DNA from: Agelas oroides | Taxonomy: Eukaryota; Porifera; Demospongiae; Agelasida; Agelasidae | Reading direction: 5' to 3' | DNA: 64,000 nucleotides | NCBI GenBank assembly: GCA_949130485.1 | Contig: OX422205.1 | Location: 2,586,415 to 2,650,414, forward strand | In this document: in pieces, positions 56,319 through 64,000 of the stretch | How positions within the stretch are numbered: position 1 is the first letter of the stretch | How the letters are laid out: every line of letters begins with the position of its first letter | Position numbers and translations under genes: made by a program | Notes under the pieces: model-generated | Seen by the model: the letters and a program-made list of their open reading frames with translations, nothing else | What the model was told of the DNA's origin: nothing | The model's database searches: none

Positions 56319-56650
56319 ATGGAACGTCGAAAGGAGCTGGCCAGGCTTCGAAAACGAAGGCAGATAGAGAGATGGCCGAGAAACACGCCGTGAGCAGGCC
56401 AGGATGCATCAGCAAACATCAAGGGCTCGTGAGACAAGTCAGCGAAGGTCAGTCAACTATGATAATAGATGCCTTGCATAAGGCACTGAGTAGCAGCATT
56501 TTGTCATCCCACCGTTTACAGGTCTGCAAGGCTACAAGCTATGCGTGAGAATGCTGAGAACCGTAGGAGAAGAGAGAACTCCCGTGAAAGGTCTGCAAGG
56601 CTACTACAAGCTATGCGGGAGAATACTCAGCAGCCCCAAGGAGGTTAAAC
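56319..56650 (+). pseudogene. Second Helitron-type basic N-terminal fragment
   Basis: ATG at 56319 opens MERRKELARLRKRRQIERW. A GT-AG-like interval (about 56446-56521) separates it from RSARLQAMRENAENRRRENSRERSARLLQAMRENTQQ, a doubled Arg/Glu-rich repeat (GTCTGCAAGGCTAC at 56521 and 56589). Its layout parallels 40345-40975 but is shorter. Stops are present in the first part. Low-complexity basic sequence can mimic this family, so confidence is limited. Confidence 0.35.
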
Positions 56651-57200
56651 CATCGTGCCTTTAATAAAGTTTTGAAAAGCATCACAGAGGTGACCAGGCC
56701 TGTTACCCACAAGTCATTGCTCAAGGCCCGTCCTTTTGAAATGCAATACAAAGATGGCATTATTCACTCAATCCGACGTTCCTAAATGGAAGAACAAAGC
56801 ATGCTGTGGCATATAATCTTTCATTCAAGTTATTTTTCTATTAATTCACCTGTCTTATTCATTGATTATCAAACATCACTGTCATATACATGTACATGTT
56901 CACTGATTACAAAACATTCTCCTATTCATTTCTCTTGTTCATTATTCACCATCATTGATTCACTGATTACCAACCATTCACTTGCCTTATTCCACATTGA
57001 ATTATTCACTTGTCTACTTGTCTGATTACCATTATTGACTTGTCATTGAGTGACCATTCATCACTAATTGATTACCAAACATCCATTCAATAATCAAATT
57101 CTTCATGGTTTAACTGGGTATGCTAGCGCGAGGCACTAAAACTGCACTGAGTGTATCCCTAGTAATTAAGTTCTCTCTACCTATGACATTTCTCACGTGA
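56651..57200. repeat. AT-rich degenerate repeat region
   Basis: 56820-57100 is built of loose ATTCATTGATTATCAAACAT/TCACTGATTACCAA-type motifs. No supported coding. Confidence 0.5.
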
Positions 57201-57206
57201 TAAATT

Positions 57207-57272
57207 TTACCAGGCTCTCCCCTTTAGGTTCGATTTTTCATTCCCGTGGGGAGAGCCTGGGAACGAGGCTAA
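57207..57272. mobile_element. Minimal CCAGGCTCTCCCC hairpin
   Basis: CCAGGCTCTCCCC at about 57210 is inverted as GGGGAGAGCCTGG at about 57251, followed by GAACGAGGCTA. This is a short derivative of the family whose full member lies at 48447-49041. Another decayed piece is at about 58250-58300. Confidence 0.75.
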
Positions 57273-57334
57273 TGGTGCATATACAATAGGCAGGTATGAA
57301 CCGCCCTCTCTACACACTGCTATTGAAATGTTAA

Positions 57335-58148
57335 GTGGGAAGCCAGGTTTTAGGCAAATGTGTTCTTACTAAAACATGCACTTTGCTTTTGGAAGATCAT
57401 CCGATTACACCGCCGGAACTGCAACGAATTGCCGTGGAACACAGGCAACTTTTAAGAGACGGTTCCAACACATCAAAACTGCCACGGATTGCAATCGATG
57501 ACCAACCGTGCAAGTGTTTGATACACACAAAAGACGGCATTGAACCAACTTTGCTTAATGTGTTGAAGAACATTATGCCATGTTCTAGCGAACTGGGCGG
57601 CCGCCTTCTGTCTGGCAATTTAACGAATATTGCTGTCCACCTGTTGACATACATAATTAAAACCAAAGCAGGGCTAACAGATGTCCAAATTCAACCGGAG
57701 TGTAAAAGTGATGGTTCAATGGATGCGGCAGGGAGCAAGGTGGTGGTAATGTTTGGTCATGGGGAGCATTATCTCACAGTTGAATCTACACCTGATTTCT
57801 ACATACAGAAGCAAACACCAATTGTCTACCTCACTATAGGAGAGGTGGAAAGCGTAAGGTGTCGAGATCCGGAGATGCAACTGGCGATTGGTTCTTTAGG
57901 TATGCTAGCAAAGAGGAAGACAACAAAGATAGGTGCTATACTAATGAGACGCAACTTCGATTGCAATGTATTTCTAGGAACATGCACCTGGAAAGAGCAT
58001 GGATATGGATGCATGTGTAAGCTTTAAACGAGTGAACCGGGCAAGTGGGTACCAGCTAGAAGATCCTGAGCAACTTGAACTCTTTAGTAGGACAATTGTT
58101 GCCGTTGTTAAATTAATTCAAGAAACCAGACCTCCCTCACCACAGTAG
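57335..58148 (+). CDS. Unknown protein, possible PD-(D/E)xK-like nuclease fold
   Basis: The 230-codon ORF 57335-58027 has a clean, protein-like composition. Residues 140-200 read GHGEHYLTVESTPDFYI, then VYLTIGEVESVRCRDPEMQLAIGSLGML. A PD at 153-154, then E170-V-E172, then Gln182 recalls the PD-(D/E)xK arrangement, although Lys is replaced by Glu. After about 58000 a +1 frame gives a better C-terminus (SFKRVNRASGYQLEDPEQLELFSRTIVAVVKLIQETRPPSPQ, stop at about 58146). A frameshift or unseen splice near 58005 is therefore likely. The start is probably an internal exon. I do not recognise the family; the nuclease idea is inference. Confidence 0.4.
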
Positions 58149-58503
58149 GTCCAAATAGCATATTATATCACACATCATGACCTGCGAACTTTATATCATG
58201 ACCTGAGTTTCTTTGTCTTCATTACCTCATTTTTCAAGATTTGCCAGTGTTCCAGAAGTAACCAGGGTATTCCAATGGGAGGAACCTGGGTAAGAGGCTA
58301 CTGTAGGGTACTTTACATAAATTTGGGGGTGGTTATGCCTAGTTCTCTGTAATCTCTAGTTCTGTCTAGGTTGTCTAGCCTTGCTGAGTCTGTGCCATTT
58401 TGGAGTGGGTTGTGTGTGTTGTGGACTTACATAGCTGCTGGGGGTGGCAGATAAGGGCTGTCTTGTAAGTGGAAGGCTGTGGTGTGAGCTAGCTAGTTTT
58501 AGG

Positions 58504-60549
58504 CAGTCGTTCCGCCAGTGACAAGTATACGGGGAATTATTGAAAAACAGGAAGTAAAAACGCAGGCGCATTCCAATGTTTAATTAACGGCACCTTGTCT
58601 TCCGGTGAGTTTTCAAAGTCTCTTGCCAAGAAGATCGAAGATATAGGCGCTCACTCTGCCAGCGGTTTTATAGATCAATGAGTCTACTATCGAGATCCAA
58701 CGTTTCAAGTTGTAGCCTCTTACCGCTTTGTGTAGGGAAGCCGTTGTACACGAACGGTTCGATCGCACCCCGTGCAAGAGGGGTGCGGTTTTTTGTTGCA
58801 CGTTTTTGTTCGCCCCCCCTGAGCTGCATGAAACAGGTACCATTCGAAAGCACTGGAATAGGGCTACAAAATATGCAAAAACTAGGCGTGTACACGAACT
58901 AGGGTCTGGGATACACGCGCTGGTATGCGGACTCAAAAATTGTAAAATACTCAGTCACCACGTGGTGAGGATATGTCGGCCAACGAAGCCAGCGTTCGTT
59001 AAAGCACTTGTAACGACACTCAGAGTCGCTGTGCTCTGTGCTAAGAGCATCTGAAGGACGTGCAAAGCCATCCTGGGCAGTGGCAAAGTGATTTGCAGCA
59101 GCGGTAAGCCTCTGAGCCTCTGAGCCTCTGTAAATTACTAGTTGAGTGCGTTTAGCATGATGAGTTAGGCTTTAAAAGAGAGAATTACGCCGAGTTGGGA
59201 AGCTGTAAAGCTGGGAAACATAAAGACCGAGTTTATTGATAAAGGACAAAGCCACAGAAGCAAAAGCCTAATGATTTTGTGTGTTACTTGTTTTTTTTTT
59301 TTGCTATTTCCTGGCACTGAAACATACCTGCCATGTTCTGAGGCTCTTTCCAGCTTTTGTCACATTTGAGTACAAATCAAGTCCAAAGGCGAAAGCTAGG
59401 AAAAGGCCTGGGAACAGAACCACTTGTTCTTTGTCCCAAATAATGTTTCACTTTGTAAATACTTCATCTTCTAGCCTTTGGACGAACATTGCCGATCCAT
59501 GCCTCAAGATGCTTTGGAGTTCCTCCCTGTAGACACTTTGAACATGCATGCGATAAAATCTTCCAGGCATTTCCCCTCCGTTCTTGCATACTATCAGTTG
59601 GGTACATTTTGCATAGCTAGGAAAAGAAATTTGTAAATTTGGTGGTGCAAGATCCTTTCAATGTTCTGTCATGCTCTAGGAACTTGCTGTGGACGGAGTA
59701 GCTATGGAGAGGAGACCAGTGATGGCACCTACAAATCAAGAATAGAATTATAAACATGTATATGCTCCCCCCTCCCCCCACCAACACCCACACCCACACA
59801 CACAAGCACACATGCACACACTCACACACGTGCACACGCACACACACATACACACACACAGCATTCTATTTTCACTTCTACCTCAGACAGTTTCCATGTG
59901 GACAAGACTATATGTATCTTTACCTTGATTCTGTCCCCATCTCCCACTCCTGCTCATGCCCTGGTGCTCTACAAAAGGCTAGGATGATTATTTAGACTCC
60001 AGCATCTTCGTCTTACCTTTTTATGGAGTATGAAAGGCATGTGCAGTGTTAGAACTGGCATGTGTGTTGTCTTTTTTGTACTGTCAGCTATTATCCAAGT
60101 TGACGTTACTGCAATTTTTCGGTCCGCATACCAGAGCGTATATCCCAGACCCTAGTTCGTGTACACGCCTAGTTTTTGCATATTTTGTAGCCCTATTCCA
60201 GTGCTTTCGAATGGTACCTGTTTCATGCAGCTCAGGGGGGGCGAACAAAAACGTGCAACAAAAAACCGCACCCCTCTTGCACGGGGTGCGATCGAACCGT
60301 TCGTGTACAACGGCTTCCCTACACGAAGTGGTAAGAGGCTACAACTTGAAACGTTGGATCTCGATAGTAGACTCATTGATCTATAAAACCGCTGGCAGAG
60401 TGAGCGCCTACAGCTTCTCCCTTGTTGGTAGGAGTCCTTGAAAACTTACCGGAAGACAAGGTGCCGTTAATTAAACGTTGGAATTTCTGCACGTATACAC
60501 TTTCCGTTTTTCAATAATTGTCCGTATATTGTCACTGGCGGAACGACTG
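58504..60549. mobile_element. Large foldback element with about 440-bp arms
   Basis: CAGTCGTTCCGCCAGTGAC at 58504 is inverted as GTCACTGGCGGAACGACTG ending at 60549. The arms 58504-58945 and 60105-60549 remain highly similar throughout, so the same small ORFs appear on opposite strands (58678-58902 plus and 60152-60376 minus). The central 1.16 kb contains a CA-rich tract (59770-59860) and no recognised gene. Each arm holds CGCACCCC-loop-GGGGTGCG followed by a T-rich run. Confidence 0.93.
59770..59860. repeat. Imperfect (CA)n tract
   Basis: CACA repeats interrupted by CCACC, AGCACACATG and CTCACACACGTG. Confidence 0.9.
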
Positions 60550-60704
60550 TAGGGGACAAGGTCGTTTTCTTGTGGATGCAGATGGTGTAAAAGTATAATT
60601 TTGTTCCTGTTTTGCAATTTGTATCGTTATTGTTACGTAATTATGACGTCTTTGGGGGGAAACAGTAGGCATTAATTGGAAAATGAAGCGATGGCAGTGA
60701 GATA
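60550..60704. other. Spacer
   Basis: Nothing recognised. Confidence 0.3.
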
Positions 60705-61015
60705 CTTAAACAGGCTTGCACGAGTTCACAACCCCTCTACACTGGTTAAAATGGCTTTGTCTGACCATCCGGGCACTGCAATACGCCTGCACGAGTTACA
60801 CAGCACATCCACAGTGGTGAAAACTGCTTTCTCCGGTTTTCCTGCCACTTAAACAGGCCTGCACGAGCTTTACAGCACATCCACAGTGGTGAAAATTGCT
60901 TTCTCAATCTTTCCTGGCACTTAAACAGGCCTGCACGAGCTTTACAGGACCTCCACATTGGTTAAAATGGCTTTGTCTTAGCTTCTGGGCACTTAAACAG
61001 GCCTGCACGAGTGGA
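60705..61015. repeat. 72-bp minisatellite, about 5 copies
   Basis: Units beginning CTTAAACAGGCCTGCACGAG start at about 60705, 60776, 60848, 60921 and 60992 (period about 72 bp). Because 72 is a multiple of three, the minus strand shows a 24-residue repeat, CCKARAGLFKxQExxRKQFSPLWM. Confidence 0.92.
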
Positions 61016-61250
61016 TTTTTTTGTTTGGACGAGGTTCGAGAACTTAGTCGCCAAAACGACGGAAAATTAATGACAGGGTTGTACCCACTCTGGTAGCTAT
61101 ACGTAATTGGAATGACGTAATGTGCCTGTCAAGATCCGAGAAAGTCGGTGAGTTGGCCTGGCGTGTTGTTCCTTGCCGTCTGAAGTTGACAAGACTGTGT
61201 CAAAAGTCGTGATTTACACACACAAAGTGAGAGGTTGAACTTAGAGACAT
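61016..61250. repeat. Dispersed direct repeat, copy A
   Basis: GAACTTAGTC, GGAAAATTAATGACAG, TTGTACCCA, CAAAAGTC and AGTGAGAGGTT blocks recur in the same order at 62515-62705. The two copies are strongly diverged. Confidence 0.75.
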
Positions 61251-62055
61251 TTTCTATCAGCAAAGTACCGCTTTCAAGGCCTGCTGATAATTTACTTCCT
61301 AACTACAGCACTAGAATGTTGAGTCTGTTGCCTTTGGCTTCCATCCTACTATCTGGCATACACTATTTTGTATGGCATAGCTACCATTGGCGTCAATACT
61401 TGATTTTAGCATTGTCATAATTTTTACTCTGCGATCTGAACTCTTGGAATCAACTGCTTTCTAAACATCAATAATCACACGTTACGATAAAGAACTAATC
61501 ATTCAAGTCGTCACAGTGTGTAAGAGAGGAACCAGAAGTAATACAATTTCTACAGCAAGTGTTTGTTTTGATCAGCAGAATGATGGCGGAAAATGTCTCT
61601 AACCTCTCACTTCATAAGGTAATTAAAGCAGGATATTCTGATAGTATTTCATGCAAGGGAAAATCTGATACCAGAGAATAGTAACAATTTGAAAACTTCT
61701 GTGAATCAAGCAGGCCTGCTGACATTCATCAACAATGTTTTTCCCTTGCAAACTCCACAGTATCGTGGAGACATTAGCTTGATTGTTGGTATGACACTGG
61801 GATTGGAATAGCCCTGCTTTACCTTAATCGTCCTTGTGATTATCATGACGTTTTTGGCAAGTTGAGGGCATCATCACATAGATTTTTTGCAATGTCGAAG
61901 TTATGAGTCCATGTGTGTACAGAAAAACTATGAAAAACTTTGCTGTCATACACTGGGCACACAGGATATGAAATGACCAGTCTTGCTGGGCACACCTATA
62001 TAATATTATAGTTTCTGATTTCTGTGCAGTTAGGGAGTTTCCCATATATCTCCAA
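61251..62055. other. Spacer between diverged repeats
   Basis: No gene recognised. The 81-codon minus-strand ORF at 61824-62069 has no domain. Confidence 0.4.
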
Positions 62056-62369
62056 TAGAGCGTTTTCATGTGACGTCATCACCTTGGAGATTACGAAGGA
62101 AAACAGAAAACAGCCGCCATGTTCGTGTACAACGAGATAGGAGCTTCTATGGCGATCTTCACGAAATGAGTGACATACTTATAATGCTTCTAATATGTGT
62201 TGAAAATACCATTGCTACATAAGTTAAAACAGCTACATAAACGCTTACCTGTGGGTTTTTTTAATCAATATCACATATACTGCTAATAACATACTGTACA
62301 AGTTGTACACTAAGATGGCGGTTTATTTCTAGTATACGGAATTGTGATCACGTGATGAAAACGCTCTAT
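62056..62369. mobile_element. MITE with TAGAGCGTTTTCATGTGA ends
   Basis: TAGAGCGTTTTCATGTGACG at 62056 is inverted as CACGTGATGAAAACGCTCTA ending at 62368, and TA flanks both ends. About 314 bp, non-coding; TA target use suggests a mariner-type MITE. Confidence 0.85.
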
Positions 62370-62514
62370 AGCATTTCAAGTCACTTCACTCACACAGTTG
62401 GGACAGCCAGCGAGACTATGGAATATTGCATGGTGGGACAAAGTTGATGGATAGTGTGTTGTCTTTGCGTCCACAAGACTAGTGTGCCCAGGGCTCGCAG
62501 ATTATTATTTCTTA

Positions 62515-62705
62515 GATTTGGTTCATGAACTTAGTCACCAAAATGATGGAAAATTAATGACAGAGTTGTACCCATTCTGTTAGCTAATATGCCAGTGAAG
62601 ATCAGGGAAAGTCACTGGCTGTGTTTGAATACCCAGTGTGTTGTTCTTTGCCCATCTCAAGGTGGGTCAAAAGTCATGAAAGTGAGAGGTTAGACTTGGA
62701 GTCAG
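62515..62705. repeat. Dispersed direct repeat, copy B
   Basis: Partner of 61016-61250, in the same orientation. Confidence 0.75.
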
Positions 62706-62833
62706 GAAAGTACGCACTGCGGGATTATAAAATGGCGCACATGCGCATATAAATGTATTGACCAATAGGGTTAGAGCTTTGAAAAAGTAGAGTATCAGGG
62801 AGCAGCGTACGCGCTAAATTTGTCACCACGACG

Positions 62834-62900
62834 TGACGTCACTACGCCTTACGGCTTTGTGTATATAAAGCAAAACAGTGCCGCAACCAGGAGCATATAG
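62834..62900 (+). promoter_or_regulatory. Core promoter: CRE and TATA box
   Basis: A perfect CRE octamer TGACGTCA (62834-62841) stands 20 bp before TATATAAAG (62862-62870). A TATA box at this spacing predicts a start near 62890-62900 (CAACCAGGAGC). The downstream short intron and ORF are in the expected places. Confidence 0.6.
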
Positions 62901-62943
62901 TTAGGCTACGTTAATCGATGGTGTGCGCTCTTGGCTCCTTTTG

Positions 62944-63001
62944 GTGAGTTAACTCTCTCTCTCTCTCTCTCACATGACTTAAGTTCTCTCTCTCCCTCCA
63001 G
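62944..63001 (+). other. Short 5'-UTR intron (58 bp)
   Basis: TTG|GTGAGTTAAC donor, a (CT)n-rich body and a CTCTCCCTCCAG|TG acceptor. Length and pyrimidine tract fit compact invertebrate introns. Confidence 0.6.
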
Positions 63002-63031
63002 TGATTTGGATTTCCGAGTTTTCTCAAGACA

Positions 63032-63355
63032 ATGACAGACGTTTATTCACCACAAATGTTGCCTGAATTGACAACTGAAGCACCCACACATGTGGAAGGA
63101 CCGGTCACAAGGTCGGCGAAACGAAGGCGAACAATACCGCCCGTTAAACCTCCTGCAGGGCCGTGGATTTGCTCTACTGATGCTACTTCGGGAAGTGGAG
63201 CATCGGCGTCCCTTGTACAAGAACAAGTGGGGCAATGGCTGGGTGTTCTCACCCTCGTAACAGTGACGGACTCTCCGGTGATAAGCCAAGAAGAGTGTGA
63301 TTTAATAACAATAGCACTGGAACACAGCCAGTTGGTTTGCTGCTGCAATCGGTAA
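63032..63355 (+). CDS. 107-codon ORF behind the promoter, unknown product
   Basis: ATG at 63032 is the first after the spliced leader, in a favourable context (CAAGACAATGA). The protein has an acidic Pro/Thr-rich start, a basic PVTRSAKRRRTIPPVKPP segment resembling a nuclear localisation signal, a Gly/Ser/Ala stretch and a Cys-rich end (QLVCCCNR). No known domain is visible. PVTRS-type motifs also occur in retroelement polyproteins, so this could be the 5' end of an element rather than a host gene. It may be only a first coding exon; a GT (GGTAACATG at 63350) overlaps its end. Confidence 0.5.
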   Translation: MTDVYSPQMLPELTTEAPTHVEGPVTRSAKRRRTIPPVKPPAGPWICSTDATSGSGASASLVQEQVGQWLGVLTLVTVTDSPVISQEECDLITIALEHSQLVCCCNR

Positions 63356-64000
63356 CATGCAGTTTTCTCAGCATGGAAGGTGGGCTCACTGATATCCAGG
63401 GATTTCTCCAACTTCCCAACAATGTAGGGATGTTCTACCCTAAGAACAAAAGTGTTCCAAGCATTGGTCCCCATTGGTCCCCATTGGTCCCCCGGCAAAC
63501 TTGGATGCTACGAGTGATTACTTGTTTAAATCCCCGTAACTTTCCGCATACCTAAGAATGGAATGTAATGATTCTTAGAGCTTGTCCTACCCCCCAGACT
63601 CCCTATTGACCTGCACAGGGAGTCTGGTAAGGAAGCCATGTATAATGAACATGACAATAATAAGGACTTATCATTTGTTGCACACACTGTGGATGGGTTA
63701 TCATGCCATGAATATGGGCAGCACAATTTCAGGCAAGTCTGAGGAGTGTGCCGACTGAGTAGTATTGTTGTACAACTGCTTCAGACAAATTCACCTTTTA
63801 AGAGACTAATGACCAGCTACTGCTCTAAGCAGTAAACCCAGTCCAAATTACATGCCTTCATGTGCCAAGATGACTTCCCAAGTTTAACCATTGCAGTTGT
63901 TGCAACAAGCAAGCTTCTAAGAGAACCTGAAAAGCCTGTATGTATAGGCCCATTTCCAAGCTCTCCCCACAAGATCCTGGAAATGAGGCTACAGTGTGAA
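63356..64000. other. Right flank
   Basis: Contains a triple TTGGTCCCCA repeat (63464-63489) and, at the edge, CCATTTCCAAGCTCTCCCC (63952) inverted as CCTGGAAATGAGG (63975), a decayed hairpin of the CTCTCCCC family. No gene identified; 63337-63555 may include further exon sequence. Confidence 0.4.

Noticed and set aside
58764-58795. Rho-independent-type terminator
   Set aside because: The hairpin plus T-run is real, but this is eukaryotic DNA and it occurs in both arms of a foldback element.
60746-60958. Minus-strand 24-residue repeat protein
   Set aside because: It follows from a 72-bp minisatellite with a period divisible by three; no start context or domain.
63043-63498. 151-codon minus-strand ORF
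   Set aside because: Opposite the promoter-linked plus-strand ORF; no promoter, splice or domain evidence supports it.

Overview
This is repeat-rich eukaryotic DNA from a marine invertebrate, most likely a sponge (demosponge). I infer the lineage from short introns, GCGAAA/TTTCGC-rich dispersed repeats, and several transposon and retroelement protein types that I recognise from memory as common in sponge and cnidarian genomes. No search was run. There are no operons, rRNA genes, CRISPR arrays or convincing tRNA genes. Almost everything identifiable is a mobile element or a tandem repeat, and most coding remnants are broken by frameshifts, stops or internal deletions.

Layout. 0-10 kb holds a foldback MITE (789-1575), a (TG)n tract, a 37-bp minisatellite, a DDE transposase fragment (4.4-5.2 kb) and a degenerate DIRS-like tyrosine-recombinase retrotransposon with gag, RT, RNase H and recombinase C-terminus (7.0-9.85 kb). 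10-11 kb holds a two-exon gene fragment. 11.0-30.26 kb is a tandem array of four copies of a unit of about 5 kb. The first copy carries a 2.1-kb deletion, the second a palindrome-bearing insertion, and the fourth an inserted patch with copy-1-type bases. Each unit holds unrecognised ORFs, and copies 2-4 also hold the N-terminal exons of what looks like an integrase-type DDE protein. The array ends at a 30-bp minisatellite followed by a BEN-like fragment (30.5 kb) and a RING-like zinc-finger fragment (31.2 kb).

33-42.9 kb holds a pogo-type transposase with a C-terminal PHD finger, several MITEs, a third DIRS-like remnant (38.9-39.4 kb), a Helitron-type basic N-terminal fragment with 69-bp repeats (40.3-41.0 kb) and a degenerate RPA-like OB-fold gene (41.9-42.9 kb). 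44.6-50.1 kb is a nested stack: a Ty3/Gypsy-like LTR element hit by a TTAA-targeting foldback element in its 5' LTR, a hAT element with an 8-bp target duplication, a 595-bp foldback element with a 9-bp duplication, and an 863-bp element with a 7-bp duplication in its 3' LTR. 51.2-54.5 kb is a second DIRS-like element whose recombinase has a mutated catalytic Arg.

54.7-64 kb holds minisatellites, Helitron-like remnants, an unrecognised 230-codon ORF (57.3 kb), a 2-kb foldback element with arms of about 440 bp, and at 62.8-63.4 kb a well-formed promoter, short 5'-UTR intron and ORF. That last locus is the best candidate here for an expressed transcription unit. The genes do not form a pathway; the window is chiefly a record of successive transposition and tandem duplication.
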